From an uncultured Lachnospiraceae bacterium (GTDB taxonomy: Bacteria; Bacillota; Clostridia; Lachnospirales; Lachnospiraceae): a DNA stretch of 32,289 bases. A model generated the notes under the pieces. It saw only the letters and a program-made list of their open reading frames with translations, did not search any database and was not told the DNA's origin. The DNA lies in NCBI GenBank assembly GCA_947600145.1, contig CANQGA010000016.1:1-32289 (forward strand), read 5' to 3'. Each line of letters starts with the position of its first letter. Position 1 is the first letter of the stretch. Of the stretch, positions 1-6,828 are shown piece by piece. Position numbers and translations under genes: made by a program.

Positions 1-180
1 TATCTCGCAGGAAGTGGGGCGCATATCAAGGCTCTTTCCTCAAACGTAGTAAATGAGTAGTAAATTCGGCTTGTTACCCTGCGAAACTGCCCGTAAAATC
101 AAGGCTTTTTGAGATAATCAATATTTTTTGTGTAAAATGTCTATACAAATGTACAAATTTGGGAGCACAGGCTGCAGATG

Positions 181-912
181 CTACAGCTTTCGCATCACCT
201 GCAGCGCCCTGCCGCGGCAGACCGTCTGGTAATGCTCTTCGTAATAGGCGATGCTGGCGTATTCCTGGCGGATCTTCTGTCCGTATTCAGCCAGGATATT
301 GCAGACGCGGCTGAATGCCAGGTCGTCGGCCCCCTCGCGGGTCACCACGAGGTAATAGGAGGAAGAGTCCGGCTTCTTATACAGCGTATTCACGCCGTCG
401 TAGAGTTCCCCGCAGGCCCGCGCCGCGTCGGAGATCTGGTCCAGGCTGGAAAATGTGTAGATCCGCGCCGCCGCGGCCGGCTGTTCGTCCGCTTCGCCGG
501 AAGTCGTGTTCTCCGCCGCCGGAGGTTCCTCCGCGATGGGCAGTCCCAGAAGCTTGGCCAGACCGTCGGCGCCTTCCAGAAGCTCGCTCGCCAGTTCGTT
601 CAGCATATCCGAATCGTCGTCGTCCGCCGGCGCGAACTTGGAGAAGCGGGTGTCCAGCTCTTCCGGATCCTCGATCTTGGTGATGACCAGCATGACGCTC
701 TCGTTGGACAGCGGGATGGCTTCCACCATCAGCGGGATATCCTCCGCCTCGAAGCCGACTTCATTGGAGGCCTTCTGGATCATTTCTCGGAACAGCCCCC
801 GCGCTTTCTCGCTGCCGTAAGCCAGTTCGCGGAGATTCAGATTGCGCACGCTCAGATCGAAGCTTGTCAGCGTGCAGCGGATCTGGTTTTCATTGATACG
901 TTCTATCTTCAT
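181..912 (-). CDS. mecA: MecA-type adaptor protein
   Basis: The product is a 243-residue MecA-family adaptor, which in Firmicutes delivers substrates to the ClpC ATPase for ClpCP degradation and helps assemble ClpC hexamers. The N-terminus (MKIERINENQIRC) and the following SFDLSVRNLNLREL stretch match the family's substrate-binding domain (about residues 1-85). An acidic, Ala/Pro-rich linker with a DDDD run spans about 90-150. The C-terminal alpha/beta domain, the part that binds ClpC in this family, starts near IYTFSSLDQ and ends in AYYEEHYQTVCRGRALQVM. Length is near the family norm. The ATG start has an AAGGA box about 11 bases upstream. The gene is divergent from the kinase cluster. No clpC is visible here, so the partner is inferred. 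Only 180 bases follow the stop before the window edge, and I recognise nothing in them. Confidence 0.9.
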   Translation of the reverse strand: MKIERINENQIRCTLTSFDLSVRNLNLRELAYGSEKARGLFREMIQKASNEVGFEAEDIPLMVEAIPLSNESVMLVITKIEDPEELDTRFSKFAPADDDDSDMLNELASELLEGADGLAKLLGLPIAEEPPAAENTTSGEADEQPAAAARIYTFSSLDQISDAARACGELYDGVNTLYKKPDSSSYYLVVTREGADDLAFSRVCNILAEYGQKIRQEYASIAYYEEHYQTVCRGRALQVMRKL

Positions 913-959
913 TCAGGATCACATCCTTCCCTTACAGACGAATAAAATACATCACCATA

Positions 960-989
960 AATATACTATATGTTACGGTCAAATATCAA
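960..989 (-). promoter_or_regulatory. mecA: Candidate SigmaA promoter for mecA
   Basis: On the minus strand TTGATA (984-989) and TATATT (960-965) are 18 bases apart, about 50 bases before the mecA start. An overlapping alternative is TTGACC (977-982) with TATGGT (954-959), 17 bases apart. The region is strongly AT-rich compared with its surroundings. Confidence 0.45.
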
Positions 990-1039
990 TTCCTATGTAG
1001 CATTTTTTCGAAAAAATTTTGGAAAATTTAATTTTTCCG

Positions 1040-1068
1040 TTGCGAAATCGGCCGGTTTATATTAGAAT
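1040..1068 (+). promoter_or_regulatory. Candidate SigmaA promoter for the kinase cluster
   Basis: TTGCGA (1040-1045) and TAGAAT (1063-1068) are separated by 17 bases, which predicts a start near 1075 and a leader of about 27 bases before the GTG at 1102. Just upstream is an AT-rich inverted repeat (GGAAAA...TTTTCC, 1021-1038), possibly an operator or part of the AT-rich promoter island. Confidence 0.55.
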
Positions 1069-1101
1069 AAGATCTGTAAGAGGTGGTATTGACAGAAGGG
1101 G

Positions 1102-2520
1102 GTGACGGGAAAGGACACCATTCTGTTTGGAAAATACCAACTGATCCGTATACTGGGGCAGGGACGCAGCGGCACCGTGTATCTGGCGCTCCACAGGGAG
1201 CTTCAGGAGTACCGGGCCATCAAGCAGGTTGCCAGGTCGGCCGCGTGTCAGGGCCGGTTTTATAAGGAGGCGCTGCTGCTTAAGCGTCTGCGGCATCCCG
1301 GAATTCCCATCGTATACGATCTTGAAGAGGACAGCCAGTATATTTATCTGATCGAGGAGTTTCTTGAGGGAGACTCCATCTACGACCTCGTGAGCGAGCG
1401 GGGTCCTCTGAACCGGGACGCAGTGATCCGTTACGGGATCCAGATCTGCGAACTGGTCCATTATCTGCATTCAGCAGAGGAAGTCCCTATATTGTATCTT
1501 GATCTGCAGCCAAGGAATCTGTTAGTGTGCCATGGGCAGGTGAAGCTTCTTGACTTTGACCGTTCCGATACGCTGTTTTCCGCGAATGCGGCGGATGAGC
1601 GGTACGGGACGGACGGCTTTGCCGCGCCGGAGCAGCGCAAAGAAGGGCGTCTCGGCGTCCGCACGGATATCTATCAGATCGGCGCGGTGCTGTATTACAT
1701 GGCAGCCGGGCGGCCGCAGACAGAGGGAACTGACAGGGCGGTTTCCGGTCCGCTGGGAGCCGTGATCCGCAGGTGCCTTCAGAATGACGCCGCGCTGCGC
1801 TACGGTTCAGCCGGCGAAGTGGGGGAGGCGCTTGGCGGACTGCACTCCAATACAGAGTGTTTGCGTCAAATACAATCACCATCTCTTACAGCAGCTCTCG
1901 TCGGGGCCCGGGGAGGCGCCGGCGTTACACACATTGCGATCGGTCTGACGGTCTGGCTTGGCCGGACGGGCCGGCCTGCCCTGTATGAGGAGCATAACCG
2001 TTCCGGAGATGTGCGCGCGATGGGAGAGACCTTCGGGATCCGTCCGGATTCCTATGGGATCTGTACTGTCCGGAAGCTGCCCATGAAACCGCGCTACGGA
2101 GAAGCCGTGCAGCTGAAACGCTGTGAATATCCGGCTGTGGTGCGGGATTACGGTACGGATCTTCAGGCCGTGCTTCAGGATTATGAGGCCGGGCAGCTGA
2201 CGGTTATTTTCCTGGTATTCGGAGGAAAATGGTGGGACAGGCTTCCGAAGGAGCTGTCTGCCGGAACGCGCGCGGAGATGGTATTTCTCTGCAGCCGTGC
2301 CCTGCCCGGGCCGCTTAAGAAACCGCCCGGGGTGTCCGGGACAAGGTGTTTTCGGGTGCCGCAGTTTGCGGACCCGTTTGAACCGGACCGGGGAGCAGAA
2401 TCATTTTACCGTACCATCATGGACGGATATCTGTCGGAAAACGCGGCAGAAGAACGGAGCGGATCATGGGGCATCATCAGAAGAATACGGCGCCGGCCCG
2501 GACAAGGGTCACCGGCGTGA
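1102..2520 (+). CDS. Ser/Thr protein kinase fused to a degenerate P-loop domain
   Basis: A 472-residue two-part protein. Residues about 10-245 are a Hanks-type kinase: glycine loop GQGRSGTV (19-26), ATP-anchoring K41 in AIK, catalytic-loop Asp D134 and Asn N139, and an APE-type motif (175-177). It deviates from consensus in three places: HRD reads YLD, the catalytic-loop Lys is Gln136 (LDLQPRN), and DFG reads DFD (151-153). From about residue 260 a second domain begins with VGARGGAGVTH (267-277). This resembles a ParA/MinD deviant Walker A but lacks the lysine. No membrane segment is evident. The in-frame stop at 1090 leaves GTG 1102 as the first plausible start; its purine-rich AGAAGGGG lies unusually close, and AGGTGG sits 15 bases upstream. 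Kinase activity and nucleotide binding by the second domain are unproven. The CpaE/TadZ/ParA-like fold is inferred from the loop alone. Confidence 0.8.
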   Translation: MTGKDTILFGKYQLIRILGQGRSGTVYLALHRELQEYRAIKQVARSAACQGRFYKEALLLKRLRHPGIPIVYDLEEDSQYIYLIEEFLEGDSIYDLVSERGPLNRDAVIRYGIQICELVHYLHSAEEVPILYLDLQPRNLLVCHGQVKLLDFDRSDTLFSANAADERYGTDGFAAPEQRKEGRLGVRTDIYQIGAVLYYMAAGRPQTEGTDRAVSGPLGAVIRRCLQNDAALRYGSAGEVGEALGGLHSNTECLRQIQSPSLTAALVGARGGAGVTHIAIGLTVWLGRTGRPALYEEHNRSGDVRAMGETFGIRPDSYGICTVRKLPMKPRYGEAVQLKRCEYPAVVRDYGTDLQAVLQDYEAGQLTVIFLVFGGKWWDRLPKELSAGTRAEMVFLCSRALPGPLKKPPGVSGTRCFRVPQFADPFEPDRGAESFYRTIMDGYLSENAAEERSGSWGIIRRIRRRPGQGSPA

Positions 2521-3062
2521 CGGGAGCTGGGCGCGCCACGGGAACCACACATCTGTGTGTCCTGGCGGCCAATTACCTGTGCGGCGCGTGCGGGCGGAAA
2601 ACGGCGGTTCTGGAATGGAACGGCCATGGGGATTTCGCGCGCTTCGGAAGCGTGTGCACAGGCCTTTCGGCGGAAGAAAGCCGCTATCAGATCCAGGAAG
2701 TGGACTTTTATCCGAGGTCCACGGGAAGTGTTCTGGCAGACTGTCTTCATATGGGCTATGAGGAGATCCTGATCGATTTCGGGAGCCTTGCGGAGCAGAA
2801 TGTCGAGGAGCTGCTCAGGTGTCACAGGGTATTGCTGACGGTTTCCTTCAGCGAGTGGCAGATGGAAGCGTTTGGGGATCCGGGGGGATGGAAGGAGCGC
2901 GCCGCGGAGAACGGCTGGCTATGCCTGGCTGCGTTCGGCAGCGAGGAATCCAGAAAGAGATGGAACAGAAGACGCAAACCGACCGTGCAGCGGATCCCGC
3001 TTTCAGCGGACGCGTTCACTGTCACGCAGCAGGTGATGGAATTCATGGGGGAGATCCTGTGA
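2466..3062 (+). CDS. Degenerate P-loop (ParA/MinD-like) protein
   Basis: A 198-residue protein overlapping the kinase gene by 55 bases in another frame. Near the N-terminus VTGAGRATGTTH (about 18-29) has the spacing of a Walker A loop following a beta strand, but lacks the usual lysine. It closely resembles the VGARGGAGVTH loop of the upstream kinase fusion, including the final TH. A later EILIDFGSLAEQN segment could be the Walker B-like strand. ATG 2466 has a GGAG box six bases upstream. A GTG at 2517 would give a tidy 4-base overlap with an AAGGG box, but would delete the strand before the loop, so I prefer ATG 2466. The pairing suggests a hetero-oligomer or shared pathway with the kinase. 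Function is unknown. Confidence 0.7.
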   Translation: MGHHQKNTAPARTRVTGVTGAGRATGTTHLCVLAANYLCGACGRKTAVLEWNGHGDFARFGSVCTGLSAEESRYQIQEVDFYPRSTGSVLADCLHMGYEEILIDFGSLAEQNVEELLRCHRVLLTVSFSEWQMEAFGDPGGWKERAAENGWLCLAAFGSEESRKRWNRRRKPTVQRIPLSADAFTVTQQVMEFMGEIL

Positions 3063-3151
3063 CTGACCCTTTTCTCAGAGATGTGTCACGATACCTCCGA
3101 AAAGGGAGAGGGTCACCGGGAAGCGAGCATGCGGATGAGAAGGGAAACAAG

Positions 3152-3376
3152 ATGGACGAGTATCTTCAGAAGGAGAGAAAGCAGTATGTAAACGGCCTCA
3201 AGCGCTACGAGGCCAGGGGGATTCCCGTCTACATCGACGGAGTTGTGCCGGAGGATGGGGACTGGGAGAAGATATTTCAGGTGAATGAGGACGGCTCCTT
3301 CTATATGTGCGATTATGTGGGAGCGGAGGAAGGCCGCCTGAAGGAGATCCGGTTCGACCGGGTCTATAATCGGTAA
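3152..3376 (+). CDS. Small hypothetical protein
   Basis: A 74-residue acidic, Tyr-rich protein starting MDEYLQKERKQYVNGL and ending EIRFDRVYNR. The ATG at 3152 has AGAAGGG seven bases upstream; the same frame stays open further upstream, but only this start has a good ribosome-binding site. It lies 89 bases after the second P-loop gene on the same strand and is probably in the same operon. I see no signal peptide, membrane segment or known motif. The pattern of short strands with charged turns suggests a small folded domain. I do not recognise the family. Confidence 0.6.
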   Translation: MDEYLQKERKQYVNGLKRYEARGIPVYIDGVVPEDGDWEKIFQVNEDGSFYMCDYVGAEEGRLKEIRFDRVYNR

Positions 3377-3490
3377 AAGAGTATCACAAGTGGGGCCCCG
3401 CGGAGCATCTTCTTCCGTCTGCAGCCAGAAAGTGGGGCGCAGGGTGGGTGGGAATTAAAGAAAACTTAAGAAGTTATTGCAGTGAAAATG

Positions 3491-3499
3491 TGGTATACT
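3491..3499 (+). promoter_or_regulatory. Extended -10 promoter ahead of the GH18 gene
   Basis: TGG-TATACT at 3491-3499 is an extended -10 element; no good -35 is visible at 17 bases. It predicts a transcript starting near 3506, just before the hairpin element at 3515. TATACTGT recurs in promoters at 10820 and 24026. Confidence 0.5.
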
Positions 3500-3514
3500 G
3501 TCCACATAGGCAAT

Positions 3515-3586
3515 GAGCAGTGGGGATTCAGAAGGCTGAACCCGGGTATCGTGCTTGCACGTAAGGCCCGCGCCGGCCTTCTGAAT
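3515..3586 (+). repeat. Variable-arm hairpin element, copy 1 (short form)
   Basis: The element opens with GAGCAGTG (3515-3522). Arms ATTCAGAAGGC (3526-3536) and GCCTTCTGAAT (3576-3586) are perfect complements, with a CGGG/CCCG pair inside. At the tip is TCGTGCTTGCACGTAAG (3549-3565), the reverse complement of the core in the other three copies, containing the small hairpin GTGC-TT-GCAC. The two satellite hairpins and closing stem of the longer copies are absent. It sits in the predicted leader of the GH18 gene, 15 bases after TATACT. The rest of the 3377-3642 gap shows nothing else I can assign. Confidence 0.75.
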
Positions 3587-3642
3587 TACGTCAGTGCGCA
3601 GGAGAGGCTGTCGGATTTGGGGAATACACAGGAGGAAGACTA

Positions 3643-5295
3643 TTGAAACGCAGGATCATTCCGGTACTCGTAGTGATCGTATTGCTGCTCCTGATCGCGG
3701 GAGGCGCCGTCGCGGCGAGATATCTTGAACGTTACATACCGTCGAAGGAGATGGCGGACGTCCGGGAAGCCCTGGAGGTGCCTGACGGCGGGACGGCGTT
3801 TTTCTACAATGATGAGAGGCTGCAGGACGTCGACGCCGTGGTGCGGGACGGCCAGGCTTATCTTCCGCTCGCATGGGTAAATGAGACTCTGAACGAGAAG
3901 TTTTACTGGGACGATGTGGAGAAGCTTCTGGTCTATACGCTGCCGGATACGGTCGTGTACGCGGATAAACGGACGATGGGAAGCGGGGGGAAGCCGCTGC
4001 TTCTGGAAGAGGATGACCGGGTGTATCTGTCCGTGGGGCTGGTGTCGTCTTATACGGATATCCGCGCGGAGCTGTTTGACGACGGCGTTCCGAGGCTGTA
4101 TCTCTATGATGAATGGGAGCCGCGGACCGTGGGGACCGCGGAGAAGGAAGCCCAGGTACGTGTCCGGGGAGGGATCAAGAGCCCGATCCTGACGACGGTG
4201 GCCGGCGGAGGAGAATTCACTGTTCTGGAAAGCGGTGAGGAATGGTCGAAGGTCCGCACGGCCGACGGTTTTATCGGATGGCTGCAGAATAAGCGGATCC
4301 TGAGCACCCGCCCGGAGACGCCGGTCAGTACGTTCGTCGAGCCGGAGTACACAAGTCTCTCGCTGGGAGAGCGGGTGTGCCTGGTCTGGCACCAGACGCT
4401 GGAGGAAGCTGACAACGGCGAGATGGAGCGCCTGATCGCCCGGACGAAGGGAGTCAATGTCATTGCCCCGACCTGGCTGATGCTGACGGACAGCAGCGGC
4501 AATTTCGATTCCCTGGCGGATCAGGCTTATGTGGATAAAGCCCATGAGCTGGGGATGCAGGTGTGGGCGGTAGTCGATAACTTTAACAGGGGAGACGATC
4601 TCGATTCCTCGGTGCTTTTCGCGAAGACTTCCGTGCGGCAGAAGCTGATCGGGGATCTGGTCGCGGAGGCGGAGCGGTTCGGCATCGACGGGATCAATCT
4701 GGATATCGAATCCATTTCCACGGACACGATGCCGGATTATGTGCAGTTCATCCGCGAGATGTCGGCGGCGTGCCGAGTCGCCGGCCTGATCCTTTCCGTG
4801 GATAATTATGTTCCGTCCGGCTATACGGCCGGATATAACCGTGCCGAGCAGGGCAGGGTGGTCGATTATGTGATCATCATGGGCTACGATGAGCATTATT
4901 CCGGCGGGGAGCCGGGGTCCGTGGCGTCGCTTCCCTTCGTGGAAGGAGGGATCAAGGACACGGTGGCGGCCGTTCCGAAGGAGAAGGTGATCAACGCGAT
5001 TCCTTTCTATACGCGTCGGTGGACGGAAGGCGGAGAATCCAAGGCTTTGGGACTGGACGCGGCGCAGGCATGGGTAACGGAGAACAATGTGAGCCTGTAC
5101 TGGCAGGAAGAGCTGGGTCAGTATTACGGAGAATTGCAGGGAGAAGACGCAAGGCAGCTGATCTGGATGGAAGACGAGCGTTCCTTACAGCTTAAGATGG
5201 AATTGATCGACCGGTATGAGCTGGCGGGCGTAGCCTGCTGGAAGCTGGGCCTTGACACGGAGGCCATATGGGATATCGTGAATCCGAATGAATAG
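3643..5295 (+). CDS. Membrane-anchored SH3/GH18 glycosidase
   Basis: A 550-residue exported protein. A lysine/arginine start and hydrophobic stretch (about 6-25) form an uncleaved signal anchor. Residues about 40-150 resemble a stalk domain of the copper amine oxidase N-terminal type. About 165-222 is a bacterial SH3-like domain (VRVRGGIKSPILTTV...GFIGWLQ). The rest is a glycoside hydrolase family 18 barrel with the signature DGINLDIE, where E356 is the expected acid/base and D354 its partner, plus a VIIMGYDEH strand. This layout matches the SleL/YaaH-like peptidoglycan N-acetylglucosaminidases involved in spore cortex or wall turnover, so a wall substrate is likely. The start is TTG 3643, with GGAGG seven bases upstream. 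The next gene follows after 18 bases, indicating co-transcription. A role specifically in spores is inference. Confidence 0.85.
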   Translation: MKRRIIPVLVVIVLLLLIAGGAVAARYLERYIPSKEMADVREALEVPDGGTAFFYNDERLQDVDAVVRDGQAYLPLAWVNETLNEKFYWDDVEKLLVYTLPDTVVYADKRTMGSGGKPLLLEEDDRVYLSVGLVSSYTDIRAELFDDGVPRLYLYDEWEPRTVGTAEKEAQVRVRGGIKSPILTTVAGGGEFTVLESGEEWSKVRTADGFIGWLQNKRILSTRPETPVSTFVEPEYTSLSLGERVCLVWHQTLEEADNGEMERLIARTKGVNVIAPTWLMLTDSSGNFDSLADQAYVDKAHELGMQVWAVVDNFNRGDDLDSSVLFAKTSVRQKLIGDLVAEAERFGIDGINLDIESISTDTMPDYVQFIREMSAACRVAGLILSVDNYVPSGYTAGYNRAEQGRVVDYVIIMGYDEHYSGGEPGSVASLPFVEGGIKDTVAAVPKEKVINAIPFYTRRWTEGGESKALGLDAAQAWVTENNVSLYWQEELGQYYGELQGEDARQLIWMEDERSLQLKMELIDRYELAGVACWKLGLDTEAIWDIVNPNE

Positions 5296-5313
5296 GAACA
5301 GAGGCTTAGACGT

Positions 5314-6771
5314 ATGAGAAGAAGGGGAATTATTGTCCTGCTTGCGGCCGCGGTGGCAATGGGCGGCTGCTCGGGGTACTATCGGCCGTCGTCGGAGTCT
5401 GTCCGGCCGCCGGAAGCATCGGAGACGGCGGAGACGGCGGGAGCGGAGCCGGGATACGATGGGGAGACGATCGCGGCGGCGCAGGGGCCGGGCGGGGGTG
5501 TGCCCGATTCGGGGGATATGACGGTCGAATCGCTGGAGATCGGCGATGGGGGCGGCCGCGCGATGAACCCGGAGATCATGATCGCTTCGGATATTCATTA
5601 TCTGGCGAAGGAACTGACGGATTTCGGGGATGCTTTTGAGAATATGTCGGAGAATGGGGATGGGAAGGTAGTTCCCTATGTCTGGGAGATCCTGGATGCG
5701 TTTCTGGACGTTGTGACAGAACGGAAGCCCCAGGCCCTGATCCTGAGCGGCGATCTGTCGCTTCAGGGCGAACAGCTCAGCCATGAGGCGCTGGCACAGA
5801 AGCTGGCGCGGGCAGAGCGGGCCGGCGTTGAGGTAGTCGTGATCCCCGGAAACCATGATCTGAATAATCCGGCAGCTGCCGGCTATCAGGGAGAGACTGT
5901 GATCCCCGCGGATCAGACGTCTCCGGAGGAGTTCGCGGAGATCTACGCGGATTACGGATACAGTGAGGCGGTAAGCCGTGATCCGGCTTCCCTGAGTTAT
6001 CTGTATGAGCTGTCAGACGGCACCTGGCTTCTGATGCTGGACAGCTGCCAGTATGAGAACGGCAATCAGGTGGGAGGCATGATCCGGTCCGAGACTTATG
6101 AGTGGATGGGAGAATGGCTGGCGAGGGCATGGGAGACCGGCCGGAACGTGATCGCGGTGGCCCATCATAATCTGCTGGATGAGAGCCGCATCTATGAGGA
6201 CGACTGTACCATAGAGCACAGTGAAGAGCTGGAGCGCCTGCTGGACGACTGGGACGTCACCCTGTTTCTGAGCGGCCATCTGCATGTGCAGCATTACCGT
6301 TCTTCAAGGTCCTGCGATATCAATGAGATCGTCACCGGTTCTCTGGCCATGGCGCCGTGTCAGTACGGCGTGCTGAAGTATTTCGGGCCCGAGAAATATG
6401 ATTATCATACCGAGAAGGTGGATGTGAAGGCCTGGGCGGAGCGCCATGATAACCCGGACGCGAACCTGCAGAATTTTGACGAGTACGCGGAGGAATACCT
6501 GCGCACGGTATTCTATAATCAGGCGTATACAAGTCTTCAGGATAAGGGCAAAGAAGAGGCTGACGTGGACGGAATGGCTGATTTCTACGCGTTTTTGAAC
6601 GCCTATTCCGTGGCCGGCCGCGCCGTGGAGATCAGGCAGGAGGCGCTGGATTCCTGGGAGTACATGCTGTGGCAGGAATACAGCCGGACAGATATCAAGA
6701 GCATGTATCTGGATGAGATACTGGAGGACGCGGTCTGCGATTACAATACATTTCAGAGAGATGAAGAGTAG
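5314..6771 (+). CDS. Lipoprotein metallophosphoesterase
   Basis: A 485-residue calcineurin-like phosphoesterase predicted to be tethered outside the membrane. The signal peptide ends in a lipobox, AMGGC, making C19 the lipidated residue; a disordered Glu/Gly/Ala-rich linker runs to about residue 85. All metal-binding motifs are present in order: SDIHYL, SGDLSLQGEQ, PGNHDLNN, AHHNLL and SGHLHVQHY. An intact di-metal hydrolase is therefore expected. The substrate is unknown: a phosphodiester, nucleotide or wall polymer are all possible. The gene follows the GH18 gene by 18 bases, and both products act at the cell surface, so a shared envelope role is plausible. The ATG start has AGAGG nine bases upstream. 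Confidence 0.85.
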   Translation: MRRRGIIVLLAAAVAMGGCSGYYRPSSESVRPPEASETAETAGAEPGYDGETIAAAQGPGGGVPDSGDMTVESLEIGDGGGRAMNPEIMIASDIHYLAKELTDFGDAFENMSENGDGKVVPYVWEILDAFLDVVTERKPQALILSGDLSLQGEQLSHEALAQKLARAERAGVEVVVIPGNHDLNNPAAAGYQGETVIPADQTSPEEFAEIYADYGYSEAVSRDPASLSYLYELSDGTWLLMLDSCQYENGNQVGGMIRSETYEWMGEWLARAWETGRNVIAVAHHNLLDESRIYEDDCTIEHSEELERLLDDWDVTLFLSGHLHVQHYRSSRSCDINEIVTGSLAMAPCQYGVLKYFGPEKYDYHTEKVDVKAWAERHDNPDANLQNFDEYAEEYLRTVFYNQAYTSLQDKGKEEADVDGMADFYAFLNAYSVAGRAVEIRQEALDSWEYMLWQEYSRTDIKSMYLDEILEDAVCDYNTFQRDEE

Positions 6772-6798
6772 CGGCGAAGGACAGAGAAGCCGCTCTTT
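6770..6798 (+). terminator. Possible weak terminator after the phosphoesterase
   Basis: AGCGGC (6770-6775) pairs with GCCGCT (6789-6794), followed by CTTTTC. The stem is short and the T run weak, so read-through into the TIR gene is likely. Confidence 0.4.
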
Positions 6799-6828
6799 TC
6801 ATTCTCCGGTCTTATGGAGGGAACAGCG

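Noticed and set aside
1-180. Attachment site or RNA gene at the left edge
   Set aside because: The sequence is AT-rich with short T runs but shows no tRNA-like fold, recombinase gene or direct repeat.
2517-3062. GTG 2517 as start of the second P-loop gene, giving a 4-base overlap
   Set aside because: It would remove the beta strand before the P-loop; ATG 2466 also has a suitable GGAG box. Kept only as an alternative.
12-3441. Repeated 12-mer AAGTGGGGCGCA at 12-23 and 3430-3441
   Set aside because: In 32 kb several repeated 12-mers are expected by chance, and neither flank is similar.
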